Positions 37,578 to 45,561 of a stretch of DNA of 46,980 bases are shown in pieces. Source of the stretch: DALYLB01 sp046154695 (lineage in GTDB: Bacteria > Acidobacteriota > Blastocatellia > RBC074); the NCBI GenBank assembly GCA_046154695.1, contig JBJXFI010000179.1, positions 1-46,980 on the forward strand. The letters are read 5' to 3'. The notes under the pieces are model-generated. The model did no database searches. It saw nothing but the letters and a program-made list of their open reading frames with translations, and was not told the DNA's origin. Position 1 is the stretch's first letter, and each line of letters starts with the position of its first letter. A program made the translations under genes and the position numbers.

Positions 37578-38212
37578 ATGAAGCATGTCACCGAATCGGC
37601 GCCTCCCTGTGGCTGGGTCTCCGTGCCCCGAAGCCGTTCAACGAGCATTCCGCGCCCTCTGTGAAGCCTGGATCGCACCGTGCCGACCGCGCAATTCAGG
37701 ATTGCAGCCGCCTCCAGATAGCTCATTTCATGCAGATCGCAAAGTACGACCGCCTCCCGATAATGCATAGGAAGCGCGAGGACCGCCTGGCGTACCGACT
37801 CGATCGTCTCCCGCCGGGTCAGGTCCCGCAGCGGGTCCTCCGCGGCGACCAATCGATCCTGCGCCCGCGACGCCGCGTCGTCTCTCGCCGGTTCGAGCGG
37901 AAGCATCCCGCGATCCTTCTCCAATCGGCGCAACACCTGGTTTCTCGCGATGCCGAACAAATAGGCTGAGAACGATCCCCGCGCGGAATCATACTTTCCA
38001 TTTCCCCGCAGCAGAATCATGAAAGTCTCCTGCGTGACATCCTCCGCCACCGATCCCGAGCCGCTCATCCGCCACGCGAATCGATAGATCGCCTTCTGCC
38101 GCCGACGGTAGAGCGTGAGGAATGCCTCCTCATCGCCGCCGCGCATGCGGTGCAGCAACTCCTCATCGCTCAGGATCGTCGGATCCGCTTCGGTGGTCAA
38201 AGTTATCGCCAT
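37574..38212 (-). CDS. ECF-type sigma factor (sigma-70 family)
   Basis: The 212-residue protein has region 2 (EEAFLTLYRRRQKAIYRFAWRM, SVAEDVTQETFMILL) and region 4 with its helix-turn-helix (LPMHYREAVVLCDLHEMSYLEAAAILNCAVGTVRSRLHRGRGML). There is no region 1.1 or 3, so it is an extracytoplasmic-function sigma factor. It is coupled to an anti-sigma factor gene and followed by a TonB-domain protein gene, probably the target or sensor partner. It likely drives its own operon; I see no clear ECF promoter to compare. Confidence 0.93.
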   Translation of the reverse strand: MAITLTTEADPTILSDEELLHRMRGGDEEAFLTLYRRRQKAIYRFAWRMSGSGSVAEDVTQETFMILLRGNGKYDSARGSFSAYLFGIARNQVLRRLEKDRGMLPLEPARDDAASRAQDRLVAAEDPLRDLTRRETIESVRQAVLALPMHYREAVVLCDLHEMSYLEAAAILNCAVGTVRSRLHRGRGMLVERLRGTETQPQGGADSVTCFI

Positions 38213-38305
38213 CGCGTTTGAAGATCGATTCTCAACCTGCTGACGATGCTTGTAGCCGAAAGACGCCCCGAAAGTTCCCGAAAATTCTTCTTCTCCCCTT
38301 GCCGG

Positions 38306-39142
38306 TCAGCGACTGGTCTCGTTTTTTCGAAGCTTCAGCCTGATTTCGTACACTTTGGGCCAGAGTTTGCCGGTGACGAAGAGCCTGTCGCCGGCCTCGT
38401 CATAGGCGATGCCGTTGAGGACATCGACGGGACGCTGGCGATCCTCGGGGGTGAGCAGGCCGGTGAGATTGATCCAGGCGGTGACGCGACCGGAACGCGG
38501 ATCGATGCGCACGAGGCGGTCCGTCTGCCAGATGTTGGCGTAGATTTCCCCTTTGATATATTCCAGCTCATTCAAATTTCGGATCGAGCGGCCGTTGTCG
38601 TCTACGTGGATCGTTCGCAGCACATTGAAGGTCGCCGGATCGAGAAACCGGATCTGGTCCGATCCGTCCGACATGATCAGCGAGCTGCCATCGTGCGTCA
38701 GCCCCCAGCCCTCGCCGACATAGGAGAGCGTATCGAGCAGGTTGAATGAGTCCTCCGCGTAAACGAAAGCCCTCTGCGACTGCCATGTCAATTGGTAGAG
38801 CCTGCCGTTGAAGAGCGCCAGCCCCTCGGCGAAGTGCTGCGACGGCACATCGATCTTCCTGAGAACGGCGCCGGTGGCAATCTCGACGCGGCGCAGCGAG
38901 GACGAGCCGTTCAATCCCGTGCTCTCATAAAAGACCCCCTGGTGATAGACCAGCCCCTGCGTGAAGGCATTCGTGTCGTGCGGGTAGGATGCCACAACCT
39001 CGTAGCCATAGAAGCTGACGCGCACCGGAGCGCTTGCGAAGATCGTTTGCGGCGGCTCGGCCGGCGCGCGCCCTCCGCCGCAGGATTCCGCGAGGATCGA
39101 GAGCGAAAGAATCAAAAATGCGATTTGTTTGAAGGAATACAT
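38306..39142 (-). CDS. Glutaminyl-peptide cyclotransferase (bacterial type)
   Basis: The 278-residue protein converts N-terminal glutamine of exported peptides to pyroglutamate. It has a signal peptide ending SILAESCGGG (a possible but non-canonical lipobox) and a five-bladed propeller with the family signature YPHDTNAFTQGLVYHQGVFYES. Other family segments are GEGWGLTHDGSSLIMSDGS and LNELEYIKGEIYANIWQTDRL (quoted in part). The start is the ATG with GAGGTCGG upstream. The length is normal for the family. Confidence 0.92.
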   Translation of the reverse strand: MYSFKQIAFLILSLSILAESCGGGRAPAEPPQTIFASAPVRVSFYGYEVVASYPHDTNAFTQGLVYHQGVFYESTGLNGSSSLRRVEIATGAVLRKIDVPSQHFAEGLALFNGRLYQLTWQSQRAFVYAEDSFNLLDTLSYVGEGWGLTHDGSSLIMSDGSDQIRFLDPATFNVLRTIHVDDNGRSIRNLNELEYIKGEIYANIWQTDRLVRIDPRSGRVTAWINLTGLLTPEDRQRPVDVLNGIAYDEAGDRLFVTGKLWPKVYEIRLKLRKNETSR

Positions 39143-39473
39143 CGATCCGACCTCGCGATGAGCCATGGCATCCTGCCGCGACATCGCGGTTTATGCTACT
39201 ATCCATCCACCGAGAAATGGCTCAGGCCCCATTGATGACGACCTGAAACGATGAAAAGCATGGTGGCGGAAGCTGTCCAGCTTGTGCCACTTTTTCCAAT
39301 GAAAAGCACGGTGGCACAAGCTGTCCAGCTTGTGCCCGGTGTGAGGGTGCGCGTGAAGAGTGCGGCGGGTCTCGTTCGAGGCCCGGTCTTTTTCCGGTTG
39401 TGTCTGCCGGTTGTTTCTGATGGATGTGGCACAAGCTTGACAGCTTGTGCCACTTTTTCTGAAGAGGAGGCCC
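39143..39473. other. Divergent intergenic region filled by palindromic repeats
   Basis: This gap separates the glutaminyl cyclase (minus) and HIT (plus) genes. Most of it (39262-39453) is the dispersed repeat with three copies of the 28-nt palindrome. No gene is supported. Confidence 0.7.
39262..39453 (-). repeat. Dispersed repeat block with three 28-nt palindromes
   Basis: Copies lie at 39262-39290, 39311-39337 and 39426-39453, each of the type GTGGCACAAGCTG-TC-CAGCTTGTGCCAC with small changes. The spacer 39338-39425 is the reverse complement of the spacer at 137-228 (shared CGAGGCCCGGTCTTTTTCC). The last palindrome ends 20 nt before the HIT start codon, directly upstream of its ribosome-binding site. 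Confidence 0.8.
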
Positions 39474-39815
39474 ATGAACTGTCTTTTCTGCCGCATCATT
39501 GCCGGGGAGATTCCCGCAACGAAGGTCTATGAGGACGAGCGCGCGCTGGCTTTTCGCGACATCAATCCACAGGCGCCGACGCACATCCTGATCATTCCGA
39601 ACAAGCATATCGAATCGCTCAGCGAGGCCTCGGATGAAGATGAGGCGACGCTGGGCCACATGCAGCGCGTCGCCGCGAAACTCGCCCGCGACGAGGGGCT
39701 GACCGGAAGGGGCTATCGCACCGTCGTCAATACGGGCACGGACGCCGGGCAGACCGTCTTCCATATACACGTGCACCTGCTGGGCGGGCGAATGATGGGC
39801 TGGCCGCCGGGGTGA
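39474..39815 (+). CDS. HIT-family nucleotide hydrolase
   Basis: The 113-residue protein opens MNCLFCRIIAGEIPATKVYE, the typical start of bacterial HIT proteins with the CxxC pair (C3, C6). It ends with the active-site histidine triad HIHVHLL (H97, H99, H101). These enzymes cleave AMP-lysine, AMP-amine or similar nucleotide conjugates in the cytoplasm. GAGGAGG lies just before the ATG; an earlier ATG lies within the mobile repeat and is not used. The gene is only 5 nt from the convergent DUF4112 stop codon. Confidence 0.95.
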   Translation: MNCLFCRIIAGEIPATKVYEDERALAFRDINPQAPTHILIIPNKHIESLSEASDEDEATLGHMQRVAAKLARDEGLTGRGYRTVVNTGTDAGQTVFHIHVHLLGGRMMGWPPG

Positions 39816-39820
39816 TCCGG

Positions 39821-40330
39821 CTACCATAACCTGCCGGCCGCCCGCAGAGAATAGAACACGAGCAGAATTCCCCCGGCCACCATCGCGATCAATACCCCGA
39901 CGACCCCGAAGACGAACAGATAGTCGAGGATGCCCGGCCGGGCATGCTCCCGCGCGTACCGCCGCAAGAGGTTCATATTCCATCGATTCGACTTGATGAA
40001 GATGTCCGTCACATCGCCGACAACCGGGATGAGGCCGACCAGATAATCGAAGGCGACATTCAACGCCATGCGAAGAATGACGATCTTCGGCAGGCCATAA
40101 AAGACGGCGCTGCCGATCAGGTAGATCGAGAAGGCCGCCGTCACCGTGTCGCCGGCCCAGGGGATCAGCCCGAGTATCGGATCGAGTCCGATGCGTATGT
40201 TCAAAATGGGGATTCGTATCAGGTCGTCCAGCAGGCGAACGTACTTCTCCAGATTCTCGATCGCGGGGTGCTCCTCCTCCCCCCTCTCGATCCTCAGTGC
40301 CCGCGCCCGATCCACCATTTCATAGTCCAT
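39821..40330 (-). CDS. DUF4112 membrane protein
   Basis: The 169-residue protein has the DUF4112 core: RLLDDLIRIPILNIRIGLDPILGLIPWAGD, followed (quoted in part) by ALNVAFDYLVGLIPVVGD and a C-terminal membrane segment FGVVGVLIAMVAGGILLVF. Its function is unknown. The two repeated GLIP-x-GD units are characteristic. AGGAGAG precedes the ATG. Confidence 0.9.
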   Translation of the reverse strand: MDYEMVDRARALRIERGEEEHPAIENLEKYVRLLDDLIRIPILNIRIGLDPILGLIPWAGDTVTAAFSIYLIGSAVFYGLPKIVILRMALNVAFDYLVGLIPVVGDVTDIFIKSNRWNMNLLRRYAREHARPGILDYLFVFGVVGVLIAMVAGGILLVFYSLRAAGRLW

Positions 40331-40388
40331 CGATTCACTCTCCTACGCAATCAACGCCCATCCAACGGGATCTCGATTCTCCCCCGAT

Positions 40389-42134
40389 TCAGAACGGCTT
40401 GGCCGCGGTCTTGCCGATCTTCACGAAGACGCGCCCGAGCGCGCGTATCTTCGACATCGAGGGCGGCGCCTGCGCCAGATCCGAGAGACCGATGTCCTCA
40501 TCGCCCCGCTTCTCTTTCAACCAGCGTTGAAAAAGACCGCGGATGACGCGCGGATCCTCCGACTCCCGCGCGAAGAGGGCACGCAGGCTCTCGACGCTTG
40601 CCTGCTGATATCGAAAGGCCGTGAAATATTGCCGCAGCGCGCTGAAAAATTTCTCATCTCCGAGCTCCTTGCGCAGCGCCGCGAAGAGCAGCGCCCCCTT
40701 GGCCTGGACGATCGCCATGTATTGCAGCGGATTGCGATAGTCGCGCAGCGGCCGGTCGACCTCCATATCGGGGCCGCCCAGCATGCGATAGGCCTGGTAT
40801 GCGCCGCGCAGCTGATGATCGAGAACCCGGTCCCCCAGCTCCCGGGTATAGGCCGCCTCATGGTAATAGGCCGCGGAATAGGTGGCCAGCGACTCGTCCA
40901 GATAAGGCGTCCGCTCGGTATCGTTCCCCACGGCGCTCCCCCACCACTGTTTTGCCACTCCATAAGCGAGCGTGAACTCGAACGACGAGCGGATCACATC
41001 GGCCTGTTCGCGCAGCACTCCCGGCAGACGCGCCGATTGCGGCGCATCGAAATCGATGTAATAGGCCTGCGCCAGAATGAACAATCCCGGAAACTCGATC
41101 CCGCTGTAACCGGCCGGAAGCGGCATCTCGATGACCTGAAACTGCGGATGCGGATACTCCCCGAACGCGGCGGTGTAGCTGGCAATCGCGGAGGCGGCGA
41201 ATTTCAGCGCGCGCTCCCCGAGCCGTTCATCGCCCTCGCGGCTGTATGAGACGATGCGCGTCCTGCCGACCGTCTGTTGAACGCTTTTGACGCGGTCGGC
41301 CAGCGCCATTCCGAATCCGCGCAGATTTTCTCCGCGAAACTGGTGGACGGTCCGCCCCTTCCGCCCTCCATCGGCGCGCCTCTCCGACACGCCGCTCAGC
41401 ACGCCGGAAGCCACAACCGTGAGGCTCGTGTCCGTCGCCACGGTCACGTCATAATCGGCCATCTCGCCCGAGGCCAGCGCGCCTGCTCCCACAGCCAATC
41501 CCTGCTCCGGCGCCTGAATCGGCCGCGCCGTCGCCACCGGATAGAAATACCCGAGCAGCATCGCCTCGTCCGCGGCGAAGAAGATGTCCCGCGCGTCCTT
41601 CGTCAACCGCTCATCGCTGACCGCGTCGTTCACTTCCTGCAGGAAATGCGCCAGAAGACTCGACTCCTCCCGTTGTATCCGCGGCACCTTCCCCGCAAAC
41701 TCCACCCTCACCTCAATCGCCTGCCCCGGCTGCAGCTTTCGCCCCAACTCCACCTTGATCACCGACGACCTCGATCGCATGCCAAACCGCAACTCCCGCA
41801 TTCCCACCGTCACCCGGCTCATCACCAGCCAGGGGCTCTCGTCCTCCCCCAACCCCACGTTCGGAAACAGATTGAAATACAGCCCGTCCATCTCCTCCCG
41901 CGTCGTGTTGACGAAACGCACCACCTCCCACCCCGAATACCTCGCCTCCCGATAATCCAGCTCGATCTCCATTCGATACTCGCTCCGCCCCCCCTTCGCC
42001 TCCGTCGACCCCGCCTCGCATATCCACATCTGCAAACATAAGATGAGAATCGGGCTCATCCACAGAAACGCCCTCCCGCCGCCGCGCCGCTCCCCGCCTG
42101 CCCCCCATTGCCTGTATCTCGTTACTGGTTTCAC
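40389..42134 (-). CDS. M1 aminopeptidase-like protein lacking the zinc motif
   Basis: The 581-residue exported protein has the M1 layout: a beta-sandwich, the substrate-binding loop SGIEFPGL (344-351, equivalent to GxMEN), the post-motif WWG and the third-ligand Glu (LDESLATY, E414). Where the family has HExxH-x-x-W, this protein has YGVAKQWWG (391-399): both zinc-binding His and the catalytic Glu are replaced (Tyr, Gly, Lys). It cannot be a normal zinc peptidase. A signal sequence (SPILILCLQMWICEAG) points to export. A GTG start is used; an ATG at 42059 is possible. It probably has a binding or regulatory role. Confidence 0.85.
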   Translation of the reverse strand: MKPVTRYRQWGAGGERRGGGRAFLWMSPILILCLQMWICEAGSTEAKGGRSEYRMEIELDYREARYSGWEVVRFVNTTREEMDGLYFNLFPNVGLGEDESPWLVMSRVTVGMRELRFGMRSRSSVIKVELGRKLQPGQAIEVRVEFAGKVPRIQREESSLLAHFLQEVNDAVSDERLTKDARDIFFAADEAMLLGYFYPVATARPIQAPEQGLAVGAGALASGEMADYDVTVATDTSLTVVASGVLSGVSERRADGGRKGRTVHQFRGENLRGFGMALADRVKSVQQTVGRTRIVSYSREGDERLGERALKFAASAIASYTAAFGEYPHPQFQVIEMPLPAGYSGIEFPGLFILAQAYYIDFDAPQSARLPGVLREQADVIRSSFEFTLAYGVAKQWWGSAVGNDTERTPYLDESLATYSAAYYHEAAYTRELGDRVLDHQLRGAYQAYRMLGGPDMEVDRPLRDYRNPLQYMAIVQAKGALLFAALRKELGDEKFFSALRQYFTAFRYQQASVESLRALFARESEDPRVIRGLFQRWLKEKRGDEDIGLSDLAQAPPSMSKIRALGRVFVKIGKTAAKPF

Positions 42135-42210
42135 CCCGCCATTCTACTTCACTTAAATCCTTTCCGTCTCCCTACTTCCCCCTCCCTTCCGGCAAGCCCT
42201 ATTTTTTCCG

Positions 42211-42239
42211 TTGACGCTTCTTCCTCCCCTGAGTACAAT
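42211..42239 (+). promoter_or_regulatory. Sigma-70 promoter for the microprotein gene
   Basis: TTGACG (42211-42216), a 17-nt spacer and TACAAT (42234-42239), each with one mismatch to the -35/-10 consensus. Transcription would start near 42246, giving a leader of about 55 nt. This is the best vegetative promoter I see in the window. Confidence 0.7.
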
Positions 42240-42299
42240 GTCTTTGTTGAAATCGGTTTTCAACTTCGTGAAACTGAGAGAAGAGAGGAAGAGAGAGAG

Positions 42300-42377
42300 A
42301 TGAGCAAGAAATCGAAGTGCTGCAAAAAATACAAGAAGAAGGGCAAGGCGTGCTCGGGTTGCCCGAAGTTTAATTGA
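42300..42377 (+). CDS. 25-residue Cys/Lys-rich microprotein
   Basis: The coding sequence is ATG to TGA for MSKKSKCCKKY..KACSGCPKFN. It has four cysteines as CC and CxxC and eleven lysines. A long purine-rich ribosome-binding site (GAGAGGAAGAGAGAG) lies directly before the ATG, and a clear sigma-70 promoter lies 55-90 nt upstream. The protein could bind a metal (zinc or iron) or nucleic acid. Similar tiny CCKKY/CxxCP peptides may be widespread, but I cannot search. Because it is so short, automated gene finders would miss it. It ends 166 nt before the GH10 gene and may be co-transcribed with it. Confidence 0.6.
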   Translation: MSKKSKCCKKYKKKGKACSGCPKFN

Positions 42378-42543
42378 TAGGGCGGCAGTCCGCCGTGAAA
42401 ACGAGCCGGGATTATTCATGACCAGAACCAGCGGGGAGCCGCGTCTTCCGCCATTCAGCCATTGACCTTTCGATAAAGAAAAGTATCCTCTGAGAGTCTG
42501 GGTCATCCACCAGATCACCCGAAGAATTTCCGGAAAGGAGCAT

Positions 42544-44943
42544 ATGGATTTGTCCTATGGACCGTGTCGAGGTGCGTCTTCGCCCTCTCGATGGCATTGG
42601 ATGGTGTGGGCATTGCTGTTGATGGGGCTGGCGAAGCCGGCGGTGGCCCAGAGTGGCGTCTCGATCCTGCCGAACGATCTGTATGCGTTTAGCGGGAGCG
42701 TGGGAGCGAACGCGGCGGTGCAGCCGATCGCGATCAGCGGGCAGGCATTCACGCAGGGCTATCGGGTGACGGTCGGAGGGACATCGAGAAACATGGCGGA
42801 TGCGTCGATCTCGTGGAAGACCGTGGGACAGATCAATGCGGACGACAACCTGCAGCTCACGTTCTGGGTGCGAAAGATCGCCCCGCTCGACGGCCACAAC
42901 ATACGCGGGTTCGCCGGGTTGGAGAGGGCCACGGCGCCGTTCACGCGCCAGCTCCTGACGCCCTTTCCCTGCGACGGAGACGCCTGGACGAAATATATCT
43001 TTCCGTTCAAATCCGCGGCGTCATATTCGGCGGGAGACGCCCGCGTGATCTTTCAATTCGCGCATGGACCGCAGACATTCGAGATCGGCGGAATCAGCGC
43101 GGTCAATCTCGGCCGGATGCCGCCATTGAGCGCGGCGGCGATGCCGGTGCTGGCCGATGACGTCTATCAGAGCAGCTTTTTCTACATCGATTCGAAGATC
43201 GGCGGTTCGGTGACGCCGATTATGATCGCGGATCAGAGCTTCAATCAGGGCTATCGCATCGTCCATTTCGGCGATTCCGATTTCGCCTACCGCTCGGGGC
43301 TGGGATGGAAGAACGCCCGGTCCATCGAGAAGAACGACCTGCTTCTCCTCACGTTCCGGGCCCGAAAACTCGAGCCGGCGGGCTCGGCGATCATCCGTGC
43401 CCAGATCATTTTCGAGCGGGCCGGCGGCAACTTCGAAAAATCGATCAACACCAACCTGCCGAACGACACGACGGACTGGAAGCTTTTCCAATTGCCATTC
43501 AGAAGCAGCGCGAGTTTCGGCCCGAACGAGGCGCAGCTCGTCTTTCAATTCGCCTACGGTCCGCAAAGCTTCGAGGTCGGCGGGATCTCGCTGGTCAATT
43601 ACGGGCAGAGCACGCGGCCGGAGCAGTTGCAATCGTCCTATTATTACCCGACGCGGGGGGATGTGAACGCGGCATGGCGGATCGCCGCGGAGAGCCGGAT
43701 CAATCGCGCGCGGAAGGGGAATCTGTCGGTGCGCGTCGTCGATCGCGACGGCAGGCCCATCCCCCAGGCGGCGGTCCATGTCCAGCAGGCCAGCCATGCC
43801 TTCAAGTTCGGCTCGGCGGTGACGGCGGCGCGGCTGATGGGCGCGGGGGCCGACAATGACATCTATCGCTCCCGCGTGTCGAGCCATTTCACGACGACGG
43901 TCTTCGAGAACGATCTGAAGTGGGGCCTTTGGGAATGCGCGACATGCGGAGCGGCCTTCAACAAGGCGCAGACGAGGGCCGCGCTCGCGTGGCTCGCCGG
44001 CCAGGGCCTCTCGGCGCGCGGCCACAACCTGATCTGGCCATCGTGGAGCCACATGCCCGCCGACACGCGGAACCTCTCTCCTGCCGCTCTTCGAAGCCGC
44101 ATCGAATCCCGATTCATGGACGTCGCCGGAGACGCCGGCATCAATGGCCGCCTCTACCACTGGGACGTGATCAACGAACCCTTCACGAACTACGATGTCA
44201 TGGGGCTGATCGGCGGCGCGACCGGCATCAATCAGGTCAACGGCGTGCTTCCCAATGAAGAGATGCTCGAATGGTTCCACCTGGCGCGGCGGATCGATCC
44301 GAACGCCCTTCTGTTCGTCAACGATTACAATATTCTCGCCGCCGGGGGGCAGGAGCTACGCCAACAGAACTATCTCTTCGCGGTGTCTCAATGGCTGCTC
44401 GACAACGGCGCGCCGCTCGGCGGCGTCGGGTTGCAGGGCCATTTCGACCGCGTCACGCCGCCCGAGCTGATGCAGGCGATCATCGAGCGCTTCTCGCAAC
44501 TGCCCGTCTCTCTCGCCGTCACCGAATACGACTTCAATATCCTCGATGAGGACCTGCAGGCCGAGTACACGCGCGATGTCATGACGATGATCTTCAGCCA
44601 GGCGAAATTCACCGACTTTCTGATGTGGGGCTTCTGGGAGCGCGCGCACTGGCTGCCCGCCGGAGCGATGTACCGCGCCGACTGGTCCTCGAAGCCGATG
44701 GCCCTGGCCTGGAATGACTTGCTCTTTCGGGAATGGTGGACGAACGAATCCGGCGCGACCGATCGCACGGGAAGATTCGCCATGCGCGGATTCAAGGGCG
44801 CCTACAACGTAACGGTGGAATATGGACGAATCTCACAAACGGCGGCGACAGCCATCGACAACCAGAACGAATTGACCGTCACGCTGGATACAACGCTTCC
44901 CCGCCCGCCCATCCGGCGCGGCGATGGAAGAAGGGTTGAATAA
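42544..44943 (+). CDS. GH10 endo-1,4-beta-xylanase with two N-terminal CBM-like repeats
   Basis: The 799-residue secreted protein has a signal peptide. Two similar modules of about 150 residues follow (42-190 and 202-352, each with FNQGYRI/FTQGYRV and QFAxGPQxFExGGIS), resembling CBM4/9-type carbohydrate-binding domains. A linker strand (NLSVRVVDRDGRPIPQAAV) joins a GH10 catalytic barrel. The acid/base Glu is in WDVINEPF (E545) and the nucleophile in VTEYDFN (E661; most family members have TELD). It hydrolyses xylan outside the cell. AAAGGAG lies before the ATG. Confidence 0.95.
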   Translation: MDLSYGPCRGASSPSRWHWMVWALLLMGLAKPAVAQSGVSILPNDLYAFSGSVGANAAVQPIAISGQAFTQGYRVTVGGTSRNMADASISWKTVGQINADDNLQLTFWVRKIAPLDGHNIRGFAGLERATAPFTRQLLTPFPCDGDAWTKYIFPFKSAASYSAGDARVIFQFAHGPQTFEIGGISAVNLGRMPPLSAAAMPVLADDVYQSSFFYIDSKIGGSVTPIMIADQSFNQGYRIVHFGDSDFAYRSGLGWKNARSIEKNDLLLLTFRARKLEPAGSAIIRAQIIFERAGGNFEKSINTNLPNDTTDWKLFQLPFRSSASFGPNEAQLVFQFAYGPQSFEVGGISLVNYGQSTRPEQLQSSYYYPTRGDVNAAWRIAAESRINRARKGNLSVRVVDRDGRPIPQAAVHVQQASHAFKFGSAVTAARLMGAGADNDIYRSRVSSHFTTTVFENDLKWGLWECATCGAAFNKAQTRAALAWLAGQGLSARGHNLIWPSWSHMPADTRNLSPAALRSRIESRFMDVAGDAGINGRLYHWDVINEPFTNYDVMGLIGGATGINQVNGVLPNEEMLEWFHLARRIDPNALLFVNDYNILAAGGQELRQQNYLFAVSQWLLDNGAPLGGVGLQGHFDRVTPPELMQAIIERFSQLPVSLAVTEYDFNILDEDLQAEYTRDVMTMIFSQAKFTDFLMWGFWERAHWLPAGAMYRADWSSKPMALAWNDLLFREWWTNESGATDRTGRFAMRGFKGAYNVTVEYGRISQTAATAIDNQNELTVTLDTTLPRPPIRRGDGRRVE

Positions 44944-45004
44944 TCGCACGTGCCCGGCTCCCCGGGGGCCGGGCAGGCGCGATAACTTTTTCAAAGGGAA
45001 TGAT

Positions 45005-45427
45005 ATGGCAGGACGATTAGTCGCGACACCTCCGGTCTGGTCTCCGTTTCCGCTTCGCCTGGCGCTGGGGGCGGTGATGTTTGCCCATGGGGCGCAAAAG
45101 ATTTTCGGCGCCTGGGGAGGCAAGGGCTTCAACGCCTGGCTGGCGAGCCCGGCCCCGTTCGATCTCCAGCCGGCGTGGGCGTGGATGGCCGCGGCGGCCT
45201 TCTCGGAATTCCTCGGCGGGGCGCTCGTACTGATCGGCCTCTTCACGCGCATCGGCGCGTTTCTCATCTCCTGTGTGATGTTCGTGGCCATCTTCGGCGT
45301 CCACTGGTCGAGAGGCTTCTTCATCAATTCCGGCGGCTTTGAATTCCCCCTTGTTCTTCTGGCCATGGCCATCTCCCTGATCATCACCGGCGGCGGAAAC
45401 GCCTCGATCGACAGCCAGATGGGTTGA
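45005..45427 (+). CDS. DoxX-family membrane protein
   Basis: The 140-residue protein has four membrane segments and the DoxX signature RLALGAVMFAHGAQKIFGAWGGKG. FSEFLGGALVLIGLFTRIGAFLIS and the final HWSRGFFINSGGFEFPLVLLAM match the family. Members are linked to quinone or thiosulfate redox chemistry; the role here is unknown. AAAGGGAA precedes the ATG; an earlier in-frame ATG overlaps the end of the xylanase gene and is unlikely to be used. Confidence 0.92.
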   Translation: MAGRLVATPPVWSPFPLRLALGAVMFAHGAQKIFGAWGGKGFNAWLASPAPFDLQPAWAWMAAAAFSEFLGGALVLIGLFTRIGAFLISCVMFVAIFGVHWSRGFFINSGGFEFPLVLLAMAISLIITGGGNASIDSQMG

Positions 45428-45432
45428 ATTGG

Positions 45433-45464
45433 TGGTCGGTTGTCTTCGCGCGGACAACCGACCA
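45433..45464 (+). terminator. Stem-loop after the DoxX gene
   Basis: TGGTCGGTTGTC (45433-45444) pairs perfectly with GACAACCGACCA (45453-45464) around an 8-nt loop, 6 nt past the stop codon. There is no U-run. The arm resembles the outer arms of the hairpin after the M48 gene. Confidence 0.5.
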
Positions 45465-45561
45465 GCCGACTACCGCCCCCTGGCGCCCCGCCATACACTT
45501 CAACTATACTCACGGAACCCCTTTTTAGACGTTCCCCTTTTCGAGGATTGAGGAGAAACGC

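Noticed and set aside
39262..39453. Possible CRISPR-like array of three palindromic repeats
   Set aside because: Repeats differ from each other, spacers are unequal (20 and 88 nt), one spacer is itself repeated elsewhere in the window, and no cas gene is present.
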